From positions 6,153,199-6,217,198 of the forward strand of contig CP000875.1 of the NCBI GenBank assembly GCA_000018565.1: 64,000 nucleotides of DNA. Reading direction: 5' to 3'. Every line of letters begins with the position of its first letter. The first letter of the stretch is position 1. Source of the DNA: Herpetosiphon aurantiacus DSM 785. Its GTDB lineage: Bacteria > Chloroflexota > Chloroflexia > Chloroflexales > Herpetosiphonaceae. Below, piece after piece: positions 25,121 to 33,386 of the stretch. Under the pieces are notes generated by a model. It was not told the DNA's origin. It saw only the letters and a program-made list of their open reading frames with translations, and searched no databases. A program made the translations under genes and the position numbers.

Positions 25121-25561
25121 ATGTATCAAATTCCTAAAACCCCTCAATTGATTCAACAAACCCCAATCTTGCTGATTTGTGGCTATTATGCGATTATTGG
25201 CTGCTTTTTTACGCTCGGCAGTTGTTCCTATATTGGAACCTTAATCATTGGTATTGCTGTTTCTCCGCCAGAAACGCTGATCAGTGGCATGAACGCTGAG
25301 ATTTTTTGGACAACCCTATTGTTATTGCTGAATACCAGTCGTTTGGCCTTATTGATTGGTTTATTAAAAACCCGACGTTGGGCTTATTGCGGGATCATTG
25401 CACTAGAAATCAGTATGGGCATCAATTTATTATATGAAGTATGTTTGGGCCAATCACCAATGACCATTTGGCCGCTATTTACTTTTTTCAGCGGAGTCGT
25501 TGGGGTTGGCATTATGAGCTATCTCGCGCAAACTCACATTCGACAACAATTTAAGGTGTAG
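25121..25561 (+). CDS. Four-helix membrane protein, paralogue B
   Basis: 146 residues with four hydrophobic segments: PILLICGYYAIIGCFFTLGS, then an EIFWTTLLLLLNTSRLALLI helix region with LKTRRWAYCG, GIIALEISMGINLLYEV, and FTFFSGVVGVGIMSYL. It aligns with the gene at 24408 along its whole length (MYxxPxxPQ start, GSC, SRLALLIGLLKTRRWAY, QQF tail). The family is not recognised. AAAGGAG lies eight bases before the ATG. The two genes are probably an ancient tandem duplication into which a MITE-like element later inserted. Confidence 0.65.
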   Translation: MYQIPKTPQLIQQTPILLICGYYAIIGCFFTLGSCSYIGTLIIGIAVSPPETLISGMNAEIFWTTLLLLLNTSRLALLIGLLKTRRWAYCGIIALEISMGINLLYEVCLGQSPMTIWPLFTFFSGVVGVGIMSYLAQTHIRQQFKV

Positions 25562-25586
25562 GATGAATTGTATGATAGCGTGAAGG

Positions 25587-25617
25587 CTCCAGCCGAAGTA
25601 TCAAGTTTCGGCTGGAG
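25587..25617. terminator. Hairpin between convergent genes
   Basis: CTCCAGCCGAA (25587-25597) and TTCGGCTGGAG (25607-25617) form a perfect 11-base stem with a nine-base loop. It lies between genes ending at 25561 (plus) and 25661 (minus) and has no clear T run on either side. A bidirectional terminator is the simplest reading. Confidence 0.5.
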
Positions 25618-25660
25618 CTGGAATTCCTAGTTAATCTTCTTGCACAAAGAATATTTGGGT

Positions 25661-26338
25661 TTAGCGTTGGGTTTGTTTCAACAACTCATCAACATAATTG
25701 AAGGCCGCCAACGATGAATCACCAAACACATCAACCGCAAATTTTGCGTCTTCGGTTTGCAGTGTGCCACACCAATTGGTTAGGGCATAATCGAGTTGCT
25801 GTGGATCGCCCGTTACCAGTACATCACGTGAAAAGTGATACGCAAAGCGATCAATGTCAAATTGAATTGCCTTAAACTGTTTAATTTGAGCAGCATTCAG
25901 TTTGCCTTGCTCAAGTAATGCAGTGCGAATCAACGCAAGATCATTCGACCAACCTACGGTGATATGCGGGGAAAGCAGGCGTGGCGCGTAAAGCCCACGT
26001 TGACTTTGAAGGTGACGATGACTAATTGCTTGGTTGTAGATGTCAACTAGGCTATCGATCATATGCAGCCTTGGAATAGTTTGGTTTAAATTGGTGATTG
26101 TTTGTTCAAGATCGCCTGCTTCAAAATCTTGCCAAGCATCACGAGCATAGAGATTGAGAGTATCAAACTCACGCCATAGATGATGCCCACTCAAGGCAAT
26201 ATTGGCATCACGCTTGGCTTCGAGGCGCAAAATCGCCTCTTGATGACGGTTAATCTGGGTAAAACTAACCAGCAAGGCCGCAATTAAGGCCATAATTAGC
26301 CACGATGATCGTTTGATTTGTTTGATTTGGCTCAGCAT
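25661..26338 (-). CDS. Membrane-anchored protein of unknown function
   Basis: About 225 residues from ATG 26338, preceded by AAGGATAAGGT. A single N-terminal transmembrane segment (SSWLIMALIAALLVSFTQI) anchors a soluble helical domain with charged, amphipathic stretches (NRHQEAILRLEAKRDANIAL) and a DTLNLYARDAWQDFEAGDLE region. It most likely faces the cell exterior. No enzyme motif is visible. I do not recognise a family. An ORF extension to 26383 exists but lacks a ribosome site. A long non-coding gap holding a tRNA-like sequence lies upstream. Confidence 0.55.
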   Translation of the reverse strand: MLSQIKQIKRSSWLIMALIAALLVSFTQINRHQEAILRLEAKRDANIALSGHHLWREFDTLNLYARDAWQDFEAGDLEQTITNLNQTIPRLHMIDSLVDIYNQAISHRHLQSQRGLYAPRLLSPHITVGWSNDLALIRTALLEQGKLNAAQIKQFKAIQFDIDRFAYHFSRDVLVTGDPQQLDYALTNWCGTLQTEDAKFAVDVFGDSSLAAFNYVDELLKQTQR

Positions 26339-26491
26339 ATACCTTATCCTTCGGCTATAACTCCACACCCCAATACGCATCAAAGAGTTAAGTTAGAGCT
26401 GCAAAAATCAGGTATTTGGCTAGCACTTTTAGGTTAACTATCGCTAGTACTTTGGCTTTTTAGCGATTTTTGAGGATACACCAATGAGGTT

Positions 26492-26570
26492 TGGTGGAGA
26501 CGTTGGGACTTGCACCCAAAGGACATCATGGCACGTTGGCTTTAACTGATGGACTGCCTATGCCGCCCCC
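26492..26570 (-). ncRNA. tRNA-like sequence with CCA end, identity unresolved
   Basis: On the minus strand a 79-base segment starts GGGGGCG and ends CGTCTCC-A-CCA. These ends pair as a 7-base acceptor stem (two G-U pairs). A T-arm-like hairpin TTGGG-(TGCAAGT)-CCCAA sits just before the acceptor 3' strand; its loop differs from a standard T loop by G in place of the second T. The middle does not make normal D and anticodon arms; the best pairing I find is CATCA/TGATG. A -10-like TAGAAT lies a short way upstream. It could be a degenerate tRNA, a tRNA-mimic RNA, or chance. It is too short for tmRNA. Confidence 0.4.
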
Positions 26571-26625
26571 ATTGCCCAAGCATTCTAGCAAATGTGCCGC
26601 GATTATGGCTCAGCCCTCAAGCGGT

Positions 26626-27249
26626 TTAGGCTTCCAACCAAGGGCTGAGTTGGGCCGCTGAAATAACCCCTTGACGCAAAATTGTCGGTTGCTCACCACT
26701 GAGATCGACAATCGTTGAGGGTTGTTCGCCCATTGCAAACCCACCATCAAGCACCAATGGCACACGCCCAGCCAATTGTTCAGCCACAGCCTGCGCGGTA
26801 TTCGGCGTTGCTTTACCATGCAAATTAGCACTGGTTCCAGCGATTGGCGTGCCAAATTGGCGAATCAAGTTGCGCAATTGCCCATGGTTTGGCACTCGCA
26901 CGGCAATCGTCGCTTTGCCAGCAGTTAATAATTGCGGTAGCTGCGCGACCGCTGGCAAGACTAAGGTCAAGCCACCTGGCCACCAAGCCTCAGCCAAACG
27001 CCACGCCAAATCGGGAATATCACGGGCAACCTTGGATAGATCATCCAAATCAGCCAGCAACATCGGTAGCGCAACCGTGGCTGGCCGTGCTTTGGCCTGA
27101 AAAACTTGGGCAATCGCTGCTTCATCCAAGGCTGAGCCACCAATACCATAGACGGTATCGGTGGGAAAACAGAGAATTTGGCCTTGCTGTAATTGCGCCA
27201 AGGCTAAGGCCAAACCGGCATCATCAAAATCGATAACATTGGTGTTCAT
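26626..27249 (-). CDS. tsaC: L-threonylcarbamoyladenylate synthase (Sua5/YciO/YrdC)
   Basis: Makes threonylcarbamoyl-AMP from threonine, bicarbonate and ATP, the first step of the t6A37 tRNA modification. 207 residues, the single-domain length. Motifs: GQILCFPTDTVYGIGGSALD near the N-terminus, QVFQAKARPATVALPML (the KxR-type element), WWPGGLTLVLP, TIAVRVPNHGQLRNLIRQFG, and PIAGTSANLHGKATP. It overlaps the upstream membrane gene by four bases (ATGA), so it is translationally coupled. The gap after it contains the tRNA-like sequence, on the same strand. Confidence 0.94.
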   Translation of the reverse strand: MNTNVIDFDDAGLALALAQLQQGQILCFPTDTVYGIGGSALDEAAIAQVFQAKARPATVALPMLLADLDDLSKVARDIPDLAWRLAEAWWPGGLTLVLPAVAQLPQLLTAGKATIAVRVPNHGQLRNLIRQFGTPIAGTSANLHGKATPNTAQAVAEQLAGRVPLVLDGGFAMGEQPSTIVDLSGEQPTILRQGVISAAQLSPWLEA

Positions 27250-28103
27250 AAGGTTGTTGCGGTCAAAATCACAAAGACGGCTGCGCCGACAATTCCCAAT
27301 TCCCAGCCGATGCGCCGATCAAGTGTGCCAGCTTGGGCATGATGCAACAAGTTCATCATCACATAAAACAGCGCCGTCAGCAGTGTGCCAACAATCAAAA
27401 ATGGCGCGGGCCAGAAGCTAAGCATTGCCGCAGCCTCAGCGATCACCACGCCAACCACGGTTAATGCCAACGATAATGGACGTTGGTGATCGTTGACATT
27501 GCGGGCTAAAAGGCGATAAGCCAAGGGTACGCTGGCACTAAACGCCAAAATGCCAGTGAAAATCATGCGATAGTGGGCGTTGGCAATTGCACTGAACATG
27601 CCAAAAGCCACCAAATAGGCTACTGCTTGTAGTCCAACCCGCGCCTTATCGCGTACTTCAGTATCGCGATCGAGCACATAATGCTGGGCAACCAAGGTTG
27701 CGGTTAGTAAGCTGCCGCAAACCACCAACACCAAAATAAAGGCCGTGCCTTGCAAGGTTTCTTGAAACAACCGAAAGAAGGCAAACGAGCCAACCACCAC
27801 CGCTGAGGGCAAAACCCAAAACAAGGGCACAATTTCGATTTTGCTGAGTGGGCCAGGCAAACGCAACAGTTCACGATGCTCCAAAGCCGGGTGCGCTTTG
27901 GCCAATAAATCGGCCCCGGTGCTGATGATAATGACCAATAGGGCGATAATAAACCACGCCACCGAAATCACTGGCAGATCGTTGCTAATACGGGCCACTA
28001 AGGGATAATCGGGGTTGGATTCGAGCAGAAAGACCACCATCAAGCCTAAAACCACCAAACTGATGAGTGGCAAAATGCGGTCGAAACGCGGTGTTAGTTT
28101 CAT
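27246..28103 (-). CDS. Polytopic membrane protein, about eight helices
   Basis: 285 residues with hydrophobic segments roughly at 10-27, 43-62, 90-108, 118-140, 157-172, 178-195, 206-225 and 228-250, plus a last one near the C-terminus. Charged loops such as DRDTEVRDKARVGLQ lie between. No catalytic or transport signature is seen. The family is not recognised; integral membrane proteins of this type are common in this phylum. Its stop codon overlaps the start of tsaC by four bases, so the two share an mRNA. Confidence 0.6.
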   Translation of the reverse strand: MKLTPRFDRILPLISLVVLGLMVVFLLESNPDYPLVARISNDLPVISVAWFIIALLVIIISTGADLLAKAHPALEHRELLRLPGPLSKIEIVPLFWVLPSAVVVGSFAFFRLFQETLQGTAFILVLVVCGSLLTATLVAQHYVLDRDTEVRDKARVGLQAVAYLVAFGMFSAIANAHYRMIFTGILAFSASVPLAYRLLARNVNDHQRPLSLALTVVGVVIAEAAAMLSFWPAPFLIVGTLLTALFYVMMNLLHHAQAGTLDRRIGWELGIVGAAVFVILTATTL

Positions 28104-28161
28104 ATGCTATCAAGATAGCCTAGCTGGGCTAGCCTATCGCTAGGATTATGCTTGGCATAAT

Positions 28162-29460
28162 CTACTTGAATAATTCGGCAATTCGCGATTGAATTGCTGG
28201 TAAATCTGGTTGAATGATGTAAGCACCATCACTGGTGCTGGTTTCATAACCATAGTTTAAATCAATCGATTCGCGCTGAATCCCAGCCGGCTCGAAATTC
28301 TGAATTGCCAGCACCAAACGCAAGGTCGTCGGCAAATCGATGCTGGTATATTCGAGGGTATTGTACAACGAGCTAACCAATTCGATGTTGTCAACGCTAT
28401 TATTGGCTTGCATGAGATTTTGCAAACGGGCAAAAATTGCCAAAAGCACCTGCTGTTGACGCTTACCACGCTCAAAATCGTTGTCGGCATGGCGGGTGCG
28501 GCTATAAATCAGCGCCGTTGCTCCATCCATATGTTGCATGCCTGGCAAAAAATGCGCTTCCATATAGCCATAATCAAAGGTTGGGTAGCGCGAATCGTAA
28601 ATTTCCTTGGGCACATCAACATCAATGCCCCCAATTAAATCGACCATGGTGATCATTTCTTCAAAGGTTGTAACCACCACCGCATCAATTGGCTGGCCGA
28701 TGGTGGTGCTCAGGGTTTGGCGTGCCAATTCGGCTCCAGCTTCAGCATCGCCATTATCGCCCTCGCCATACATATAAGCAGCATTTAATTTGACCGAGAA
28801 GCCATATTCCGGCGGCAAAGCGACCCATAAATCGCGGGGCAAGGAAACCAAGGCCGCGCTTTGATTGCGTGGATTGAGATGCAAAACCAACAATGCATCA
28901 GCCCGCGCTGGCTCAGTCTCGCCAGGTCGTCGATCCAAGCCCAAAATTGCCACTGTCATGGCGGCTAATGGGCGCGGGGTTGCGCTCGGTCGCGGGGTGC
29001 TGGTTGGGCGCGGGGTTACGCTTGGCTCAGTTGTGGCAATAGCTTGGGCGGTAGCCGTTGGCTGAATCACTGGAATCACGCTTGGTTCAGCTATGCCGCC
29101 TGCAATAACTGGCGCTGGCGTGTTACTTGGCTCAATTTGCACCCCAACCACTTGCTCAGGCGTGCTCCACCACCACCAACTACCGCCAAGCACCAGCACA
29201 GCCAGCATAGCAAAAACGGCCAGCGGCCAGCGGCGGCGAGTTGGTTTGGTGAGTGCTGGCGTAGGCGTAGGCGCGGCAAGCACTGGCTCTTCAAGCAGGG
29301 TCGTTAATAATTGGCGCTGTTCTTCAACCTGCAATACTTCTAATAAGGCATAGCAATCGGCACAATTAGCAATGTGGAAACCCATTTGAGCACGTTCGGG
29401 CGGACGCACCGCCGGACGAATTCCTGCCGCAAGTTGGCGGCGCACGTCTTGACATTCCAT
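28162..29460 (-). CDS. LytR-CpsA-Psr (LCP) family protein with zinc-binding anti-sigma-like N-terminus
   Basis: 432 residues. The N-terminus (about 1-50) has MECQDVRR and GFHIANCADCYALLE, i.e. Cys3 plus the H-x3-C-x2-C signature of zinc anti-sigma (ZAS) domains. A transmembrane helix (about 74-94, LAVFAMLAVLVLGGSW) and a long Thr/Pro-rich linker follow. The LCP catalytic domain (about 175-370) has VAILGLDRRPGETEPARADA, ALVSLPRDLWVALPP, IGGIDVDVP and YSRTRHADNDFERGKRQQQV, where the conserved Arg and Asp residues bind polyprenyl pyrophosphate. LCP enzymes attach glycopolymers to peptidoglycan outside the cell. A cytoplasmic zinc head is unexpected for the family. AAGGA lies about seven bases upstream of the ATG. 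Confidence 0.85.
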   Translation of the reverse strand: MECQDVRRQLAAGIRPAVRPPERAQMGFHIANCADCYALLEVLQVEEQRQLLTTLLEEPVLAAPTPTPALTKPTRRRWPLAVFAMLAVLVLGGSWWWWSTPEQVVGVQIEPSNTPAPVIAGGIAEPSVIPVIQPTATAQAIATTEPSVTPRPTSTPRPSATPRPLAAMTVAILGLDRRPGETEPARADALLVLHLNPRNQSAALVSLPRDLWVALPPEYGFSVKLNAAYMYGEGDNGDAEAGAELARQTLSTTIGQPIDAVVVTTFEEMITMVDLIGGIDVDVPKEIYDSRYPTFDYGYMEAHFLPGMQHMDGATALIYSRTRHADNDFERGKRQQQVLLAIFARLQNLMQANNSVDNIELVSSLYNTLEYTSIDLPTTLRLVLAIQNFEPAGIQRESIDLNYGYETSTSDGAYIIQPDLPAIQSRIAELFK

Positions 29461-29520
29461 GCAACGTCCTTGAGGATGGTAGTTTGTCGCTTGATTATAG
29501 GCGGCTCGTCGCGAAGATGC

Positions 29521-29553
29521 AAAAAACGTAGCCTACGTATCAGCTACGTTTTT
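29521..29553 (-). terminator. Intrinsic terminator of the rsbT-rsbX-kinase operon
   Basis: AAAAACGTAG (29522-29531)/CTACGTTTTT (29544-29553) on a 12-base loop. On the minus strand the stem ends in TTTTTT. It directly follows the kinase stop codon at 29577. Confidence 0.8.
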
Positions 29554-29576
29554 ATCGTGAATGCTTGCAAAACGTG

Positions 29577-32231
29577 TTAATCAGCAGCGACTGGCATAAT
29601 AAACGTGAAGGTCGTGCCTTGGTTGACCGCACTTTCAAGCCAAATCCGGCCACCCATCAGTTGAATTAGCGGGCGAACTAGCGAAAGCCCCAAGCCCGTA
29701 CCGCCAGCTTCAATTTTTAGCGGGTTTTCGGTACGATAAAAACGATCAAAGACTTTTTCATGTTCGCTGGGGTCGATGCCCACGCCGCTATCTTGCACCG
29801 CTAAGGCGATATAGCGCCGCCCGACTTGCAGCCCTTCGCGTTGCTTGTTTGGAATATCGTTGAAATTGATTTCGAAGGCTTTCACGCTGATTTTGCCGCC
29901 ATTGGGCGTGTATTTGATCGCGTTGGATAGCACGTTCGAGGCCACTTGGCGAATACGCTCCATATCGCTCCAAATGGTTGGCAAATTGGGCGCGAGGCTT
30001 AGCGAGAACTCCTGTTGGCGCTGGGTAATTTCAGCCCGTGCATTACCAACCACGCTACTCATTACATCAGCGACCATCAGCCGGGCCATTTGTAATTCAA
30101 CGCTGCCAGTTTCAATCTTGGTGATATCCAGCAAATCGTTGATAATCGCGATCATCCGCTCGGAGTTATGGGCAATCGTGTTAAGGAATTCCTTCTGAGT
30201 GGAATTTACTTCGCCCAACGAACCCATCGCCAGCAATTGAGTATAGCCTTTGATCGAGGTCATCGGCGTGCGCAACTCGTGCGAAACCGTACCAATAAAC
30301 TCAGTTTTCAACCGATCCGATTCGACTTCGCGGGTAATATCGCGGCCAATCAAACACGCGCCCAGCAATTCGCCACGCTCAGTCATCACCGGAACCAAAG
30401 TCACACTGATCGATTGGGTGGCGCGTTTGATGATAATGCCTTGGGTTTGGGTGGCATCGGGGTTGTTCAACACTGCTCCCAGCGGATCGCCTGGTAATTT
30501 GATATTCAATGATTCAAGCAATTCATCGAAGCTTTGAGTTACCAACTCATCAAGTGGCCGATCCAGAATTGATTCGGCGGCAGCGTTGGCCAAAATAATA
30601 TTGCGATCAAGATTGAACACAATCACTGCATCGTTCAGCGATTGCAAAATAGCGTTGTTTTGGCTCGAAACTTCTTCTTGATGGCGCAGCATGGTTGAAA
30701 GCTTGATGGTGCGTTCGGCCAAATATTCGTAAAGCTGGGCGTTATAAATGGCAATTGCGATTTCGCCAGCGATTGCTTTGAGCAAACGCATATGGCTTTG
30801 ATTGAAAAAGTGCGATTTAGGATGTGAGAGCATCAACACGCCCACAATATCATCGCCTGCGATCAGCGGCATGCCGACCAACGAGCCAGTATTTTTGCCA
30901 ACCTCCTGGCCAAAGGCATCAACTTGCACCCAACGATCATCGTTGGTCACATCGTTAACCAAGGCTGGCTGGCGATGTTGGGCGATCCAGCCGACCAAGC
31001 CTTCACCAATTTGGAAGCGCCGCGAACCAAGCGTATGCGAAATTCCGGCCAAGGTTGCCCGATCAACCAGCAAGCCTGTAGCAGCGTCGATCAGCATCAC
31101 CGAGCCATGTTGCACGCCAGTCAGGTTGGCTAGTGCTTGCAAAATCCGGTTGAGCAGCACATCAATTTCGAGGGTCGAAATATCGCGAGCAATATCAGCA
31201 ATTGCTTCGAGCCGATCACGTTCTTCGCTCAGTTCGGCGGTACGCTCGGCAACTTTGCGTTCGAGGTCGGCGTTTAATTGCTGCACCGTACTATACAAAC
31301 GAATATTTTGCAGCGTGACCACAATTTGGTTGGCAACCGTGCGCCAGAGGTTCATCATCACATCGTCGATGCGCTCGATCAAAGTTGAGCCTTGGGCCAC
31401 TAAACAGCCAAGCATATTATTTTCTTGGCGCAGCGGCACAAACAACGCCCCTTGGTTATCGACCATCCACGAGGTGCTATTTGGCTCGACCATTGGTTGG
31501 AGTTGGACCATGCCTTGAGCGGTAGCAACTTTGAGGGCTGCGGGCAAATTTTCAGGATCAAGCGGCTGGCCAGTTAACTTGGCCCAATCATCGCCCCAGG
31601 CATGTTCGATCATCCATGTGTCGTCGTCGATGCGCAACACAATTGCACAGCGCTCGACCGTAAAGGCTGAGAGAATTCGTGGGCCAATATCTTCAAGAAT
31701 TTCGCGATCCAGCGAGGCGCTCATGGCTTGCGAAAGCTCATAGAGCGTAGACATCTGTAAAGCAAAATAATCGGATTCGGAAGCCATTTGAGCCTGATGA
31801 TCAAGCAGATATTCGGCTTGGGCCACCTGTTCGCGCAATTCGGCTTGGACTGTGGTGTTGTGATGATTGGTGAGCAAAATCGTACAGCGCTCGACCAATT
31901 GATCAAGCTCGTTCGACGATTGCCAGCGCGTCAGCTTGTGTGTTTGCAATACATCAACGATTGCTGGGCGTAACTGAAAACTCAGCTGAATTAGGGTGGT
32001 TAATTCAAAGGCATGCCAATCGATGCCCAACTCAACCAAAGCTAGCTCAAGATCGGTTTGCTCGTCAGGTAACGTTAGCAGCAACTCATATAAACGCCGC
32101 ACATGCACCGAGGGAAAATGCACCCCATTTTTGGGCACGGCAGTGCCGAGGCGATGCACCCAGCGGGCGATCACCTGCTCAGCATTATCAATCAGAAATT
32201 GACGCAATTGAGGCGTAGACGTTTTCTGCAT
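29577..32231 (-). CDS. Multidomain sensor histidine kinase (RsbRD-like N-term, GAF-GAF-PAS-HisKA-HATPase)
   Basis: 884 residues from ATG 32231 (AAGGTG upstream). Domains in order: a helical N-terminus resembling RsbR/RsbRD N-terminal domains (LRQFLIDNAEQVIARWVHRL, residues 5-130); GAF 1 (about 180-320); a coiled coil (RKVAERTAELSEERDRLEA, about 335-360); GAF 2 (about 365-505); PAS (about 525-640, with NAILQSLNDAVIVFNLDRNI); HisKA with TVSHELRTPMTSIKGYTQLL (His near 650); and HATPase with SNVLSNAIKYTPNGG, VQDSGVGIDP and GTGLGLSLV. It is complete and no receiver domain is fused. It is the last gene after rsbT and rsbX, so it may act in that switch rather than in a classic two-component pair. 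Confidence 0.9.
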   Translation of the reverse strand: MQKTSTPQLRQFLIDNAEQVIARWVHRLGTAVPKNGVHFPSVHVRRLYELLLTLPDEQTDLELALVELGIDWHAFELTTLIQLSFQLRPAIVDVLQTHKLTRWQSSNELDQLVERCTILLTNHHNTTVQAELREQVAQAEYLLDHQAQMASESDYFALQMSTLYELSQAMSASLDREILEDIGPRILSAFTVERCAIVLRIDDDTWMIEHAWGDDWAKLTGQPLDPENLPAALKVATAQGMVQLQPMVEPNSTSWMVDNQGALFVPLRQENNMLGCLVAQGSTLIERIDDVMMNLWRTVANQIVVTLQNIRLYSTVQQLNADLERKVAERTAELSEERDRLEAIADIARDISTLEIDVLLNRILQALANLTGVQHGSVMLIDAATGLLVDRATLAGISHTLGSRRFQIGEGLVGWIAQHRQPALVNDVTNDDRWVQVDAFGQEVGKNTGSLVGMPLIAGDDIVGVLMLSHPKSHFFNQSHMRLLKAIAGEIAIAIYNAQLYEYLAERTIKLSTMLRHQEEVSSQNNAILQSLNDAVIVFNLDRNIILANAAAESILDRPLDELVTQSFDELLESLNIKLPGDPLGAVLNNPDATQTQGIIIKRATQSISVTLVPVMTERGELLGACLIGRDITREVESDRLKTEFIGTVSHELRTPMTSIKGYTQLLAMGSLGEVNSTQKEFLNTIAHNSERMIAIINDLLDITKIETGSVELQMARLMVADVMSSVVGNARAEITQRQQEFSLSLAPNLPTIWSDMERIRQVASNVLSNAIKYTPNGGKISVKAFEINFNDIPNKQREGLQVGRRYIALAVQDSGVGIDPSEHEKVFDRFYRTENPLKIEAGGTGLGLSLVRPLIQLMGGRIWLESAVNQGTTFTFIMPVAAD

Positions 32232-32263
32232 AGCGCACCTTCTGGACAAAACGCAAGGCTGAC

Positions 32264-32845
32264 CTACTGGGTTTGAGCAATCAGAATCGTGACATCATCG
32301 GTGGTTTTGCCATAGCGTTCCATCAAGCTGATCGCCAAGGCTTCGGGGTTTTCGATCGCATGATGCAAAGCCGAATCGGTAATCATGCGAGTTGAAATGC
32401 CGTCGCTATACAACACAAAAATATCACCGAGATTAAAGGTATAGGTCATTTCCAGCAGGCTTGGTAACTGATTATGCCCAAGAATGCCATTTTTGGAAAT
32501 AGGCTTAATCACCCGATCGCTGATGACGTGAATACCTATATTACCTACGCCAATATAGCTTGCGCGAAGATGATCGAACTCCAAGCGCAATAAGCCAATC
32601 ACTGCGCCGCGTGTGCCGTGAAGTGCCTTATGACAACGCTCGATCAATTCTTTGAGCGGTCGGGTCGCATGTTGGTGCAATTCTTCTAAGGCTAATTTGG
32701 TTGGCTTGGCTGCTTCTGCGCCCCCGCCAAGGCCATCGATCACAGCGATTAAGATACTATTTTGACTTTCGATCACAGCATAGCCATCGCCAGAGACCGA
32801 TTGACCATATTTGCTGCGCGTTTGGGCGCTCCAATTTAATCTCAT
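32264..32845 (-). CDS. RsbX-like PP2C (SpoIIE-type) serine phosphatase
   Basis: 193 residues. A compact PP2C-like domain has LIAVIDGLGGGAEAAKPTKL (metal-binding Asp with DG), SYIGVGNIGIHVISD, GDIFVLYSDGISTRM and KTTDDVTILIAQ, the usual four conserved blocks. In stressosome systems RsbX removes phosphates from RsbR/RsbS. The start ATG at 32845 overlaps the stop codon of the rsbT-like gene by one base (TAATG) and has a GGAGG upstream, so ATG 32881 in the longer frame is rejected. Operon order is rsbT, rsbX, sensor kinase. Confidence 0.85.
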   Translation of the reverse strand: MRLNWSAQTRSKYGQSVSGDGYAVIESQNSILIAVIDGLGGGAEAAKPTKLALEELHQHATRPLKELIERCHKALHGTRGAVIGLLRLEFDHLRASYIGVGNIGIHVISDRVIKPISKNGILGHNQLPSLLEMTYTFNLGDIFVLYSDGISTRMITDSALHHAIENPEALAISLMERYGKTTDDVTILIAQTQ

Positions 32846-33273
32846 TATAGTCCTCCGCGTTCGCGCCGACGTGGGAGCCACCGCCGTGCTCGAACGACCG
32901 TGCCAACACCAACTTGGGATTCAATTTCGAATTCGTCCATCAACCGTTTAACCCCAGGCAAGCCCGTGCCAAGGGTCTGCTTGGTGCTATAGCCATCACG
33001 TAAGGCAAGGGTTGTATCTGCGATGCCTGGTCCATTGTCGCTTGCCTCGATTTCGATACCACGTTGCTCGTTGCGTTCAATTTCGCGCACGGTTATGCTA
33101 CCGCGTTCGGCGTGAGCCAAAATATTGCGCGTCAATTCTAAAATCGCAATTTCAATCCGTGTACGATCAACATCATCAAAGCCTAGGCCACGCGATACTT
33201 CACGTCCATGGCTGACCGCGATGTAGACATCAACCTCACGAGCAATCGTTTGGGTCAGAGGTTCACGACTCAT
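32845..33273 (-). CDS. RsbT-like anti-sigma-type serine kinase (GHKL ATPase)
   Basis: 142 residues with a GHKL ATPase fold. Blocks are IEIAILELTRNILAHAERGS (N box), IEIEASDNGPGIADTTLALR (G1 box) and TLGTGLPGVKRLMDEFEIES (G2 box, with GTGLPG). This GTGLxG form with a preceding DGYSTKQ resembles RsbT, the kinase that phosphorylates STAS proteins of the stressosome, more than RsbW. First gene of a three-gene operon; no RsbS-type single STAS gene is seen immediately upstream. The start is ATG 33273 after CGGAAACG. Confidence 0.85.
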   Translation of the reverse strand: MSREPLTQTIAREVDVYIAVSHGREVSRGLGFDDVDRTRIEIAILELTRNILAHAERGSITVREIERNEQRGIEIEASDNGPGIADTTLALRDGYSTKQTLGTGLPGVKRLMDEFEIESQVGVGTVVRARRWLPRRRERGGL

Positions 33274-33326
33274 TATAACGTTTCCGTTTTGGTTGCGATA
33301 GTGATGAAGATGACAACTAGCTTTCG

Positions 33327-33360
33327 TTTGCCAACCTTAATTAATACCAAGGTTGGCAAA
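33327..33360. terminator. Hairpin between purM and rsbT
   Basis: Perfect 12-base inverted repeat TTTGCCAACCTT (33327-33338)/AAGGTTGGCAAA (33349-33360), ten-base loop. It lies just after purM on the minus strand. No long T run, so terminator function is probable but not certain. Confidence 0.5.
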
Positions 33361-33386
33361 CTATCGATGGCAGTATAGCACAGTTG

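Noticed and set aside
26492-26570. One-piece tmRNA (ssrA) considered for the tRNA-like sequence
   Set aside because: The segment is only 79 bases and has no tag-coding frame or pseudoknot region; a two-piece form cannot be excluded but no partner piece is seen.
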